A DNA stretch of 34,211 nucleotides from UMGS1668 sp035447605 (GCA_035447605.1 DAOTHJ010000019.1:1-34211); one strand, 5' to 3'. Counted from the first letter of the stretch, positions 8,946-17,303 are shown. Made by a program: numbers and translations. The notes: generated from the sequence alone by a model not told the origin.

Positions 8946-9650
8946 TTATTTGCAGACCTCAATAAAGGCGGAGAACAGCTTCCGGCTGATTTCATCTTGC
9001 TCAAACATATGCTCCGGGTGCCACTGGATGCCCATCAAGAACGAATATCCCGGTGCAAAAGCGGCTTCCACGAGGCCATCCTCCGAAACCGCCATGACGG
9101 AAAGGCCCTCGCCCACTTCCTTCACGGCCTGATGGTGGCGGCTGTTCACCCGGAATTCCCCGGCTTCGGCGATCCGGAAAAGCGGGCTCTCCCCGGTGAC
9201 GGAGACCGCATGGACCGGTTCGTCGTAGGGCTTCTCCTGATTATGTCTGATGCCGGTAGCGTATTGGGACGGAAGATCCTGATACAGCGTTCCTCCGAAA
9301 AAGACGTTCAGCAGTTGGAATCCCCGGCAGATACAGAAAGCCGGTTTATCCGCGGCGGCGGCCTCCTTCATCAATAGAAACTCGGAAACATCTCGTTCCG
9401 CGCTGATCTTACCGATCGAGGAATGCCTTTCCTCTCCGTAATAGCTTGGATCGATGTCGTGGCCGCCGGTAAACAGCAGCCCGTCGAGCGCGTCGACCGC
9501 CGAAGCCGCCCCGGATGCATCGGAAAGCGGCGGCAGGATCACGGGGACTCCCCCGCTCCTGGCCACGGCCTGCGTATATAAAGGAAGCATCCAATAGCTG
9601 TCCTGTTCTTCGTCAATCAAAGTGGTCAGCCCAATCAGCGGTTTTTTCAT
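8946..9650 (-). CDS. Class I glutamine amidotransferase-like hydrolase (peptidase C26, PuuD/GuaA-like)
   Basis: The 234-residue protein belongs to the gamma-glutamyl-gamma-aminobutyrate hydrolase-like family (peptidase C26). The nucleophile is C108 in the segment CICRGFQLLNV, and the His-Glu pair is H211 and E213 in IQWHPEHM; TGGHDIDPSYYGE (61-73) is also typical. Characterised relatives release GABA from gamma-glutamyl-GABA during putrescine breakdown, or cleave other gamma-glutamyl amides, so the precise substrate is open. The ATG at 9650 is chosen because the upstream extension runs through the promoter. It is transcribed alone from a strong promoter (9684-9712); no putrescine genes are adjacent. 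Confidence 0.85.
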   Translation of the reverse strand: MKKPLIGLTTLIDEEQDSYWMLPLYTQAVARSGGVPVILPPLSDASGAASAVDALDGLLFTGGHDIDPSYYGEERHSSIGKISAERDVSEFLLMKEAAAADKPAFCICRGFQLLNVFFGGTLYQDLPSQYATGIRHNQEKPYDEPVHAVSVTGESPLFRIAEAGEFRVNSRHHQAVKEVGEGLSVMAVSEDGLVEAAFAPGYSFLMGIQWHPEHMFEQDEISRKLFSAFIEVCK

Positions 9651-9683
9651 CCTGTAACCCCCTGAGAATCGTGAGATATTCGT

Positions 9684-9712
9684 ATTATAACAAACCGCTC
9701 CCCTTTTCACAA
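9684..9712 (-). promoter_or_regulatory. Sigma-A promoter of the C26 hydrolase gene
   Basis: Minus strand TTGTGA (9712-9707), 17-base spacer, TATAAT (9689-9684), about 34 bases before the ATG. The remaining gap up to 9900 shows no gene or structure that I can support. Confidence 0.75.
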
Positions 9713-9901
9713 GTTAAAATGACCGTTTTTTCAAAAGAATCCGTAAAGTCCCGATGTTTCTCCATTTTTATCGGAATTTTTGAAATTATTGCGGTACGGA
9801 AATTCATGATTTGGGAAAAGAAAGGCGCTCGTCAAGCGGCCGATTTTACCGATACGGGCAGCGCTTTCTGTTTTCCGCCGTATCTCCGGGGGGTCGGGAT
9901 A

Positions 9902-9937
9902 CAAAAAAGGCGGCCTCCACAGGGAAGGCCGCCCGGG
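9902..9937 (-). terminator. Terminator after the BMP-type ABC transporter operon
   Basis: On the minus strand GGCGGCCT and AGGCCGCC pair around TCCCTGTGG and are followed by TTTTTTG, about 20 bases past the lipoprotein stop codon. Confidence 0.85.
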
Positions 9938-9953
9938 GTATTGACGTTTTGTC

Positions 9954-11024
9954 TCAGTTGTTGCTGTAATCCGGGGTCAGCGTCAGCGTGCCGTCGATCA
10001 GGGACTGTTTGACGGTTTCGACCTGCTGCTGAATCTCCGCAGGAACTTCGGTGCTGTAAGGAGCGATGCCGATGACGCCCTCGGCGAGACCGGGCTGCTC
10101 AAGACCACCGAATTCGCCGGCGGCGATGATGTCGATCTGGGAGGTGATCATGGTCGGGATGCTGACCAGCAGAGAGGTGAGGCACAGGCCCTCGTCCACC
10201 AGACCGGACTGGTCGGAGGTGTAGCCGATGCAGTAGACGCCCTTTTCGTTGCAGGCTTCAAACGCGCCGAGGCCGGTCTCGTCGCAGGTCTGGAGGATGA
10301 CGTCCACGCCCTGCTCGATCATCGCGATGGCGGTCTCTTTGCCGACGGAGGAATCGTTGAAGGTGCCGGTGATGACGGTCTTGACTTCGATGTCCGCGTT
10401 GGCCGCTTTGGCGCCCTGCACATAGGCGTTCTTATCGGAGCACTGGGTGGTGTTGTCTCCACCGCCGATGTAGCCAATGACGCCGCTCTCGCTCATAAGA
10501 GCCGCAAGATAACCGCAGACGTAAGCGCCTTCAAATTCTTTATAGTCATAGAAAGCGATGTTGCCGGGCAGATTCTCGCCTTCGGGCGGATTGCCGGTGA
10601 TGAAGAAGTTGACATCGGGATAATCCGCAGCGACGCGCACGCAGGCATCGCCGTACTGCACGCCGTGGCCGATTACGAAATCATAGCCGTCTTCGCAGTA
10701 GGTGCGGAAGGTGGATTCCATGTCGGCGGCCTGAACGTCCTCGGTGTAGGCAATCTCATAGCCTTGACCTTCAAGTTCCAGCAGGCCTTCGTAGGCGCCC
10801 TGGTTCCAGGACTGGTCGGTGATGTAGCCGGGCAGCAGGATCGCGATCTTGGAAACGGCTTTTTCTTCTTCGGGGGCGGAGGAGGATTCGTCGGAAACGA
10901 CAGCAGATTCGGAGGGCTCAGAGGAGGAGGCGTCCTCGGCAGTCTCGCCGCCGCATCCGGCAAGCAAGGTGAGGAGCATCACGGCGCTCATCAGCAGCGT
11001 CAGGATTCTTTTCAGGTTTTTCAT
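9954..11024 (-). CDS. BMP family ABC transporter substrate-binding lipoprotein
   Basis: The 356-residue protein has a lipoprotein signal peptide (MKNLKRILTLLMSAVMLLTL ending in the lipobox LAGC), a Ser/Glu-rich linker, and a BMP/PnrA-like periplasmic-binding fold (KIAILLPGYITDQSWNQGAYEG, VIGHGVQYGD, GVIGYIGG). Proteins of this family in Firmicutes usually bind nucleosides or related heterocycles and deliver them to a two-permease, double-ATPase importer, which is exactly what lies upstream. The ATG at 11024 has GGAG behind it; a second possible start at 11048 has no ribosome binding site. It is the last gene of the operon, 65 bases after the second permease, and is followed by a terminator. 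Ligand specificity is not visible. Confidence 0.92.
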   Translation of the reverse strand: MKNLKRILTLLMSAVMLLTLLAGCGGETAEDASSSEPSESAVVSDESSSAPEEEKAVSKIAILLPGYITDQSWNQGAYEGLLELEGQGYEIAYTEDVQAADMESTFRTYCEDGYDFVIGHGVQYGDACVRVAADYPDVNFFITGNPPEGENLPGNIAFYDYKEFEGAYVCGYLAALMSESGVIGYIGGGDNTTQCSDKNAYVQGAKAANADIEVKTVITGTFNDSSVGKETAIAMIEQGVDVILQTCDETGLGAFEACNEKGVYCIGYTSDQSGLVDEGLCLTSLLVSIPTMITSQIDIIAAGEFGGLEQPGLAEGVIGIAPYSTEVPAEIQQQVETVKQSLIDGTLTLTPDYSNN

Positions 11025-11089
11025 GGTTTTCTCCTTCTTATTTCTCATAATTTTTATTACAGTTCCCCTCCGGGAACGGGGTTTTCCTT

Positions 11090-12031
11090 TCAGCGGCTCT
11101 CTTCGTTGTACGGCTGCCCGAGATCGCTCGGCGCATGGATGTTCCAGCCGAAAACGGCAAGGCTCACGAGCGTCACCACATACGGCAGCGCCACAAAAAA
11201 TTGGTAAGGAAGCGTGGAGCCCAGCGCCTGCAGCCGGAGCTGAAGCGCCTGCACGGTGCCGAACAAGAGCGCCGCAACGACGGCAAAGGCCGGATTCCAG
11301 CGGGCCAGAATCGTTACGGCAAGGCAGATGAAGCCGCGCCCCGCGGACATATTCTCCGTAAAGGTACCGACGATGCCGCAGGAGAGAAACGCGCCGCCGA
11401 TGCCCGCCATGAAGCCGCAGAAGAGGCTGCCCGAATACCGCACGCGCCGGACGCGGATGCCGGAGGCCTGCGCAGCCTTCGGATTCTCACCGGTCGCCTC
11501 GATCTGGAGGCCAAATTTCGTTCTACGCAGCAAAAACAGCACCAGAAACGCGGCGATCAGCGCGAGATAGACCAGCATATTCTGCCGAAACAGGATCTCG
11601 CCGAGCCACGGAATCCTGGAAAGGCCCGGAATCTCGATCGTCGGCAGGATCTCCACCTTGGCTTTATTGGTGCTCACGCCGAAGATCGCCCGATAGAGGA
11701 AGTTGGTGAAACCAATGGCGAAAATATTGAACATGATGCCCACCACGGACTGATCCTGCCTCCGGCTGACACACCAGAAGGCGATCAGCAGGGCGCCCAG
11801 CATGCCTGAAATTCCTCCAGCCAGAATCCCGAGGGTCAGGCTGCCGGTATAATAAGCCACGATGAAGGAGATCAGCGCGGCGGTCAGCATCTGCCCCTCG
11901 AGGCCGATGTTGAGGACGCCGGTCTTCTCCGAGACGACCTCGCCCACGGAGCCAAGGATCAGCGGAACGCTCATCCGGATTCCGGCGGTCAGCAGGGGGA
12001 TCAGAAACGCAGCAGTCAGAATTTCGTTCAT
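11090..12031 (-). CDS. ABC transporter permease, nucleoside/BMP type (second permease)
   Basis: This 313-residue membrane protein belongs to the BPD_transp_2 permease family (YufQ/NupC-like). The segment SVPLILGSVGEVVSEKTGVLNIGLEGQML is the hallmark of the smaller permease of nucleoside-type importers, and about eight to nine hydrophobic helices follow. Its ATG overlaps the TGA of the first permease as ATGA, so the two are translationally coupled and should form the heterodimeric channel. The C-terminal half contains the EATGENPKAAQASGIRVRRV coupling loop that contacts the ATPase. Confidence 0.92.
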   Translation of the reverse strand: MNEILTAAFLIPLLTAGIRMSVPLILGSVGEVVSEKTGVLNIGLEGQMLTAALISFIVAYYTGSLTLGILAGGISGMLGALLIAFWCVSRRQDQSVVGIMFNIFAIGFTNFLYRAIFGVSTNKAKVEILPTIEIPGLSRIPWLGEILFRQNMLVYLALIAAFLVLFLLRRTKFGLQIEATGENPKAAQASGIRVRRVRYSGSLFCGFMAGIGGAFLSCGIVGTFTENMSAGRGFICLAVTILARWNPAFAVVAALLFGTVQALQLRLQALGSTLPYQFFVALPYVVTLVSLAVFGWNIHAPSDLGQPYNEESR

Positions 12032-13128
12032 TTCGCACCCTCCTTTGCCCGCGGTTTTTTATCTTCGGAAGCATAGCTCATGCCCAGCAGAATGAAGAGG
12101 ACAATCAGCGCCTCCAGCACGTTGACGAAAAGCGAGGAGACGCCCGTCTTGACCTGCATGGTCTCCGCGCCGGCGTTGAGCACGGCCAGCAGCACGGAGG
12201 CCGCCGCCACGCCCACCGGATGAAGCATTCCCAAAAGGGCCGCCACCACGCCGTCAAATCCATAGGAACCGGCAAGCCCTTCCAGCAGCCGGGTCTGGGT
12301 GCCGGCCACCTCGACGGCGCCGGCGATCCCGGAAAAAACGCCGCTGAGCATCATGGCGAGCAAGTAATACTTGCCGCGGCGGATGCCGCTGAATTCCGCG
12401 GCCGGAACGCTGCCGCCCAAGACCCGCAGCCGATAGCCAAAAGACGTACGGCGAATCACCACCGCATAAATCACAACGGCGGCAAGGGCGATCAGGATAC
12501 CCGCGTTCATCCGGGAGCCGGAAAAGAGCTTCGGCAGAACGGCCGCCACTTTGGCGGACTGCGGAATATTCCCGCCGGGATCCCGCAGCGGATAGTAGAC
12601 GCAGTAGCTCAGAAACTGCACCGCGATATAGTTGAGAAGAAGGGTCGTGATGATCTCGCTCGCATGAAAACAGGTCTTGACGAAACCGGCGATTCCGGCC
12701 CATACTGCCCCAAAGAGCGCCGCCGCCAGCATGCCGAGCGGGATGGACCACCCACCGAGCGAAGTACCCAGCGCCGAGGTGCCCACGATCGTCATGCCGA
12801 TGGCGCCGAGGCACATCTGCCCCTCTCCGCCGAGATTGCTCAGCTTTGCGGAGAAAGTAAACGATACGCCCACGCCCACCAGCAGGATCGGAACCAATTT
12901 GATGCTCATTTCACCGATGCTGTTGAAGCTCCCGAACGGCCGGATCAGCAAATAATAATAGGCGGTCAGCGGATTCACCTTCAGCACCAGCAGGAAGGCC
13001 GCGCCGATCACCAGCGCCGCCAGCACGGAGAGAGAAAAAATCGCCGCCTTCCGGCCGACGGACTGCCTGACCATCCTGGAAGAAAAATTCCGGATCGTGT
13101 CGTCGATGCGGGCTCCAAAGGATTTCAT
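12028..13128 (-). CDS. ABC transporter permease, nucleoside/BMP type (first permease)
   Basis: The 366-residue product is the larger permease of the importer (YufP/NupB-like). It has a long cytoplasmic N-terminus (about 30 residues), then multiple hydrophobic helices, with the family segment FTFSAKLSNLGGEGQMCLGAIG and the cytoplasmic loop FGYRLRVLGGSVPAAEFSGI. It overlaps its neighbours on both sides by ATGA, with the ATPase upstream and the smaller permease downstream, so stoichiometric translation is likely. Confidence 0.92.
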   Translation of the reverse strand: MKSFGARIDDTIRNFSSRMVRQSVGRKAAIFSLSVLAALVIGAAFLLVLKVNPLTAYYYLLIRPFGSFNSIGEMSIKLVPILLVGVGVSFTFSAKLSNLGGEGQMCLGAIGMTIVGTSALGTSLGGWSIPLGMLAAALFGAVWAGIAGFVKTCFHASEIITTLLLNYIAVQFLSYCVYYPLRDPGGNIPQSAKVAAVLPKLFSGSRMNAGILIALAAVVIYAVVIRRTSFGYRLRVLGGSVPAAEFSGIRRGKYYLLAMMLSGVFSGIAGAVEVAGTQTRLLEGLAGSYGFDGVVAALLGMLHPVGVAAASVLLAVLNAGAETMQVKTGVSSLFVNVLEALIVLFILLGMSYASEDKKPRAKEGAK

Positions 13129-14645
13129 GCTCCGGCCACCCCCATCATCATCATGCCGACCTGCCGCACCGTTGCCTCGGCGGGCCGCACCTCCCCGGCA
13201 ATCCTGCCGCGGCAGAGCACGACAAGGCGGTCGGAGAGCGAAAACAGCTCCTCAAAATCGCCGGAGAGCAGCACGATGCCACAGCCCCGGTTCCGGGCCT
13301 CGAGGATCTTCTCCCGGATAAAACAGGTGGCTTTTATATCGAGACCCCGGGTCGGATACGAACAGATCAGAACCCGCGGCTTTTCTTTCAAACTTCTTGC
13401 CATGATGAATTTTTGCAGATTTCCGCCGGAAAGATCGGCGGTACGGTCCTCAATGCCGCGCGCCCGGACGTCGTAATCCGTCATGGTCTCGGCCGCTTCC
13501 TTCCGGATGGCCTGATAATTTAACAGAATGCCCCTTCTCGGCAGGTGGCTGCTGCGGAGGGCCCAGTTCTCATATAACGGGAAATCCGGCACGGAGCCCA
13601 CATGGTTCCGGTCTGCCGGCACATAGGCGATTTTTTGCTCGATAAACGGCTTCGCACAGCGGGTGGAAACCTCCTGCCCGTCGATCAGAACCCGTCCTCC
13701 GGCCGCGCGGCGCACGCCCGAGAGCACCTCGGCCAACTCGATCTGACCGTTGCCCTCGACGCCGGCGACGCCTACAATCTCCCCGGCGCGGATTTCCATC
13801 GAAACGCCGTCCAGCGTCAGAACGCCACGGCTGTCCTTGGCGCGGAGATGCTCGGCCTGCATCAGCACCGGGCTCTGCGCGGAGGATTCCCCGCGTTCTG
13901 CCTCGGGAATCTCCACATCCTCCCCTACCATCATGCGGACAATCATCTCCTTGTCCGCATCGGCGGTATCCATCCGGCCCGTCACCTTTCCGCGCGTGAG
14001 CACGGTGATGCGGTCGCTGATACGCAGCACCTCGTCGAGCTTGTGGCTGATGAAAAGGACGCCCTTGCCTTCGGCGGTCAGGTTTGCGATAATCTCAAAC
14101 AGGCTGTCGCACTCCTGCGGCGGCAGTACAGCGGTCGGCTCATCGAAAATCAGAATCTCCGCCCCGGTATAAAGGAGCTTCAGGATTTCCACCTTCTGCT
14201 GCATGCCGATGCTCAGTTGTTCCACCGGGCTGTGGATATCCACGTCGATTTTATATCGCTCCTGAATGCTCGTCAGGTGCTTTTCAATCTCTTTTTTCTT
14301 CCGGAGCGCCCAGGGTTTCTCATCGCCCATCAGAAAAATATTATCTATAGCGGAAAAGACATTCACCAGCATGAAATGCTGGTGAACCATACCGATTTTA
14401 TGAGCCAAGGCATCCTTCGGAGAGGCAATCTGCACCTGCTCGCCGTTCACGCGGACGACGCCTTCGTCCGGGTGATACATGCCGTAGATGATGTTCATCA
14501 GCGTGCTCTTGCCGGCGCCGTTTTCACCCAGAACCGCGTGTACTTCTCCGGCGCGGACATCCAGATCAATATGGTCGTTGGCGACAAAAGTCCCAAACGT
14601 CTTCGTGATTCCGCGCAGTTCGAGCAGCGGCGTTTCCTTTTTCAT
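13125..14645 (-). CDS. ABC transporter ATP-binding protein, double-domain (nucleoside/BMP type)
   Basis: The 506-residue protein carries two fused ABC domains, as in sugar and nucleoside importers (YufO/NupA-like). The first has Walker A GENGAGKST, signature LSIGMQQKVEI and Walker B ILIFDEPTAVL. The second has a degenerate Walker A (GVAGVEGNGQIELA), the signature LSGGNLQKFIMAR and VLICSYPTRGLD, where the usual DEPT is CSYPT; such degeneration of the second site is common in this family. GGAGAGG precedes the ATG. It starts 43 bases after the cyclo-ligase-like gene and overlaps the first permease by ATGA. Confidence 0.93.
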   Translation of the reverse strand: MKKETPLLELRGITKTFGTFVANDHIDLDVRAGEVHAVLGENGAGKSTLMNIIYGMYHPDEGVVRVNGEQVQIASPKDALAHKIGMVHQHFMLVNVFSAIDNIFLMGDEKPWALRKKKEIEKHLTSIQERYKIDVDIHSPVEQLSIGMQQKVEILKLLYTGAEILIFDEPTAVLPPQECDSLFEIIANLTAEGKGVLFISHKLDEVLRISDRITVLTRGKVTGRMDTADADKEMIVRMMVGEDVEIPEAERGESSAQSPVLMQAEHLRAKDSRGVLTLDGVSMEIRAGEIVGVAGVEGNGQIELAEVLSGVRRAAGGRVLIDGQEVSTRCAKPFIEQKIAYVPADRNHVGSVPDFPLYENWALRSSHLPRRGILLNYQAIRKEAAETMTDYDVRARGIEDRTADLSGGNLQKFIMARSLKEKPRVLICSYPTRGLDIKATCFIREKILEARNRGCGIVLLSGDFEELFSLSDRLVVLCRGRIAGEVRPAEATVRQVGMMMMGVAGA

Positions 14646-14688
14646 AGGCCCTCTCCTTTTCTTTCATATTTAGATAAGGAAAAGAAAT

Positions 14689-15441
14689 TTACTTGCAGTG
14701 GACGCGGCACCAGAGCTCCTGAACCGGCGGGATCTGTTCGCGCATGCCCGGAGCCAGACGGCACCAGATGATCCCCTTCTTGGGGCGCGGGAATTCGTGG
14801 CGGGTCTCGATGATCCGGGTGGGCGTGACGATATAGTCGATCGCCGTGTCATATTCTTCGACGGTGACATCCACGTCCGCCACCTGGCAGTCGTGCCCGG
14901 CGCCGACAATTACGGTGCTATCATCGGCGATTCCACAGGAGGAGAGCATCGCCCATTCCAGATCGAAATAGCCGTGCCCTTTGCCAAAGCGGATGCCGCT
15001 CGGCGTGATGGCGGAGGCGCCGGTGACCATCATATCCACATGACCGACCGATTCTTTGAGCTGCGCCAGCGTCTGAAATTTCCAGTAACGGGAGACGCCG
15101 TCCAGCAGAGAAGCAACCTCCTCCTTGCCCTCGGGGATCTGGCCCGGAGCGATCAGGAAAAAGCCGCGCGTGATGCCATAGTTCGTCATGACGACGGTCT
15201 TTTTATCCCGGAACGCCTGCTCACGCAGCGTCTCAAGGTTGTTATCCGGGGTGATGAAAATCACGTTCGCGCGGCGATACATCTCCGTCGCGGTCAGCAG
15301 GGCCGTTCCTTTTTCGCTGCCCTCGTAGTCGCAGATAAATTCGGAAAACTGCCAGCTGAATTTGGAATCCGGTCTGGCAACCTTCAGCAATTCCTCCCAG
15401 ATTTGAACCCGTGCCGTCTTTGCGTCGATTTTTTCGTTCAT
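14689..15441 (-). CDS. 5-formyltetrahydrofolate cyclo-ligase-like protein (COG0212 paralog)
   Basis: The 250-residue protein belongs to the 5-formyltetrahydrofolate cyclo-ligase fold family, with the fold-typical segment FGKGHGYFDLEWAML and the C-terminal VGAGHDCQVADVDVTVEEYD followed by DYIVTPTRIIET. It is longer than a canonical enzyme (about 190 residues) and its motifs look more like the paralog group (5-FCLL) for which published comparative genomics suggested a role in thiamin metabolism rather than folate. I therefore give no gene symbol. GGAGGAAGC precedes the ATG; longer open frames upstream run into the promoter. It leads an operon with a BMP-type importer, so it may process the imported compound or a derivative; this is inference. 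Confidence 0.8.
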   Translation of the reverse strand: MNEKIDAKTARVQIWEELLKVARPDSKFSWQFSEFICDYEGSEKGTALLTATEMYRRANVIFITPDNNLETLREQAFRDKKTVVMTNYGITRGFFLIAPGQIPEGKEEVASLLDGVSRYWKFQTLAQLKESVGHVDMMVTGASAITPSGIRFGKGHGYFDLEWAMLSSCGIADDSTVIVGAGHDCQVADVDVTVEEYDTAIDYIVTPTRIIETRHEFPRPKKGIIWCRLAPGMREQIPPVQELWCRVHCK

Positions 15442-15490
15442 TCCGCTTCCTCCGAACATGTTCCTATTTCCGCCGTCTGCGGGTTTTCTT

Positions 15491-15517
15491 AGGGACCCGC
15501 TATAAAGGCGGTTCCCT
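15491..15517 (-). promoter_or_regulatory. 27-base inverted repeat in the leader of the cyclo-ligase/ABC operon
   Basis: Just after the expected transcription start the minus strand has AGGGA-a-CCGC, a 7-base loop CTTTATA, and GCGG-g-TCCCT. The distal GCGGGT can instead pair with ACCCGC (plus 15479-15484), and CCGCC with GGCGG, so exclusive folds are possible. It could be an RNA switch or a repressor operator. It does not match the TPP, THF or ZTP riboswitch cores that I know. Confidence 0.5.
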
Positions 15518-15532
15518 GAATACGATGAAACT

Positions 15533-15561
15533 ATCATATTCGTCGGAATCTCCATTGTCAA
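15533..15561 (-). promoter_or_regulatory. Sigma-A promoter of the cyclo-ligase/ABC importer operon
   Basis: Minus strand TTGACA (15561-15556), 17-base spacer, TATGAT (15538-15533). Predicted start of transcription is near 15526, leaving a leader of about 85 bases. Confidence 0.8.
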
Positions 15562-15975
15562 GTTAGCAAAAAATATTCGGAGAATATGCCTGTTTTCTAA
15601 TCATTTTGTTTTGAAATGTTGTAAAAACGCTGTTTTTTACCCCATGAAATATACATTGCACAAATATAACTTAAGAAAATATCGTTTTGTGTAGGATATT
15701 TACATAGATACAGCTGTATTCCCTATCTCAATTTGGAATAATTTCCTTGAACTGGAATTCTTCATAAAATTATCCTTGCGAGATTTAGCGGGAAAACATT
15801 GGTTTTCTCCTGAAAATGCAGGATTTTTCGTTTCTCCTTGCATTTCCGGTATTATGGGGCTTTCTCCTCTTTTATGTTTTCTTTAGCGTATAGGGCGGCC
15901 CTCACAGAAGCCGACATTGTTTAAAGGCTGTCAAAAGCGGCAGCCGTTCTGTGGGCAGCGCCTTTTTTGCGGCAA
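15562..15975. other. AT-rich gene-free stretch
   Basis: About 410 bases with composition clearly more AT-rich than the surrounding genes. I find no gene. On the minus strand AGGAGAAA occurs three times (near 15805, 15835 and 15864), and a 21-codon frame at 15700-15765 has AAGGA seven bases before its ATG, but its product has no recognisable features. On the plus strand TCCTG-AAAATG-CAGGA followed by TTTTT near 15811-15831 resembles a weak terminator. None of these is strong enough to name as a gene. Confidence 0.4.
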
Positions 15976-16016
15976 CAAAAAAAAGACCGGTGCGGCTTCT
16001 GCCGCATCGGTCTTTT
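15976..16016 (-). terminator. Terminator of the rpmG-secE-nusG-rplK-rplA operon
   Basis: AAGACCG-g-TGCGGC and GCCGCA-t-CGGTCTT pair around TTCT, with a run of eight A on the left (U tract for the leftward transcript) and five T on the right. It lies about 30 bases past the rplA stop. Confidence 0.88.
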
Positions 16017-16044
16017 TAAACCAAATGATTTTCTTTGGAAAAAA

Positions 16045-16737
16045 TCAGATAAATTTAACGGGGTTGATCTTGATGCCAGGGCCCATGGTCGCGGAGACGA
16101 CGCAGGACTTGACATACTGGCCTTTCGCCGCGGCCGGGCGGGCCTTGACGATGGCGCCCATCAGGGTATCGAAGTTCTCCTGGAGCTTCTCAGCGCCGAA
16201 AGAGGCCTTGCCGATCGGGCAGTGGATGATGTTGGTCTTGTCGAGACGGTACTCGATCTTACCGGCTTTCGCTTCCTTGACGGCTCTTGCGACGTCGGGG
16301 GTAACGGTTCCGGCCTTGGGGTTCGGCATCAAGCCGCGCGGTCCAAGGATTTTACCGAGACGACCGACAATGCCCATCATCTCCGGAGAGGCGATAACGA
16401 CATCGAAGTCCATCCAGCCTTCGGCCTGGATCTTCTGCATATAATCTTCCGCACCGGCATATTCCGCACCGGCATCCAGAGCGGCCTGAATCTTATCGCC
16501 TTTGGCGAAGACGAGGACGCGGATGTCTTTACCGGTTCCGTTCGGGAGAACGACGGCGCCGCGGACCTGCTGGTCGGCATGGCGGGAGTCGACGCCCAGA
16601 CGGACATGAAGCTCGACGGTTTCATCGAATTTTGCGGTAGCGGTCTTGGTGACAAGCTCAAGAGCTTCGGGAGCCTCATAAAGCTTCGCATGCTCAAAGA
16701 GCTTGGTGCTCTCAACGTATTTTTTTCCGTGTTTCAT
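16045..16737 (-). CDS. rplA: Ribosomal protein L1
   Basis: L1 binds 23S rRNA at the L1 stalk near the exit site and usually also represses its own mRNA. The 230-residue product has the normal length and the family blocks MKHGKKYVESTKLFEHAK, LHVRLGVDSRHADQQVRG, LGKILGPRGLMPNPKAGTV and ASFGAEKLQENFD. GGGGGAAG precedes the ATG. It lies 15 bases after rplK and ends the operon, with a strong terminator behind it. Unlike in many bacteria, rplJ and rplL do not follow directly but lie about 12 kb away on the opposite strand. Confidence 0.97.
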   Translation of the reverse strand: MKHGKKYVESTKLFEHAKLYEAPEALELVTKTATAKFDETVELHVRLGVDSRHADQQVRGAVVLPNGTGKDIRVLVFAKGDKIQAALDAGAEYAGAEDYMQKIQAEGWMDFDVVIASPEMMGIVGRLGKILGPRGLMPNPKAGTVTPDVARAVKEAKAGKIEYRLDKTNIIHCPIGKASFGAEKLQENFDTLMGAIVKARPAAAKGQYVKSCVVSATMGPGIKINPVKFI

Positions 16738-16752
16738 AATTTCACTTCCCCC

Positions 16753-17178
16753 TTACTCTTCCACCGTGATGCCCATGCTGCGGGCAGTACCGGCAATCAT
16801 GCGCATGGCGGCTTCGACGGAGCCGGCGTTCAGATCGCACATTTTGAGCTCTGCGATCTTGCGGACCTGCTCGGAAGTGACTTTGGCGACCTTCGTCTTA
16901 TTCGGGACGCCGGAAGCTTTGGCGATGTTGGCAGCCTTCTTGAGCAGAACGGCCGCCGGCGGGGTCTTGGTAATAAAAGAGAACGATTTGTCGGCATACA
17001 CGGTGATGACGACCGGGATGATCATGCCGATATCGTTTTTCGTACGTTCATTAAATTCCTTGGTGAACGCCATGATGTTGACGCCGTGCTGTCCCAGAGC
17101 AGGACCGACAGGCGGCGCCGGAGTGGCTTTTCCACCAGGGATCTGCAGCTTAATTAAGCCGGTTACCTTCTGTGCCAT
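16753..17178 (-). CDS. rplK: Ribosomal protein L11
   Basis: L11 forms the GTPase-associated centre of the large subunit and is needed for RelA activation. The product is 141 residues, the standard length, when started at the ATG at 17178 (MAQKVTGLIKLQIPGGKATP), which has GGAGG seven bases upstream; a start at 17193 would add five residues encoded by the ribosome binding region. The PPVGPALGQHGVNIMAF block and the C-terminal RNA-binding domain are intact. It follows nusG after a 125-base gap that contains two hairpins. Confidence 0.97.
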   Translation of the reverse strand: MAQKVTGLIKLQIPGGKATPAPPVGPALGQHGVNIMAFTKEFNERTKNDIGMIIPVVITVYADKSFSFITKTPPAAVLLKKAANIAKASGVPNKTKVAKVTSEQVRKIAELKMCDLNAGSVEAAMRMIAGTARSMGITVEE

Positions 17179-17242
17179 TTTTTTAACCTCCAACCATTAC
17201 GTGGTCTGCGGAACCGATCGGATAAATTTCGATTCCTCCCAC

Positions 17243-17287
17243 ACGCGGAAAAAACGATCTTCCGCGTTTGCCGGCTTTCCGGCCGGC
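17243..17287 (-). promoter_or_regulatory. Two hairpins in the nusG-rplK gap
   Basis: In the transcript direction GCCGGC-CGGAAA-GCCGGC (17287-17270) is followed by ACGCGGAA and TTCCGCGT around a 9-base loop (17267-17243). They sit directly upstream of the rplK ribosome binding region. They may take part in autogenous control by L1 or L11, or in processing; I cannot match them to a named leader. Confidence 0.45.
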
Positions 17288-17303
17288 CGTTTCAAAAAGC
17301 CCA

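Noticed and set aside
15442..15526. TPP, THF or ZTP riboswitch in the leader of the 5-FCL-like gene.
   Set aside because: None of the conserved cores I know for these classes is present; only the inverted repeat is supported.
15700..15765. A 21-codon minus-strand frame with AAGGA seven bases before its ATG in the AT-rich gap.
   Set aside because: Too short and featureless; such frames are expected by chance in AT-rich DNA. Conservation would be needed.
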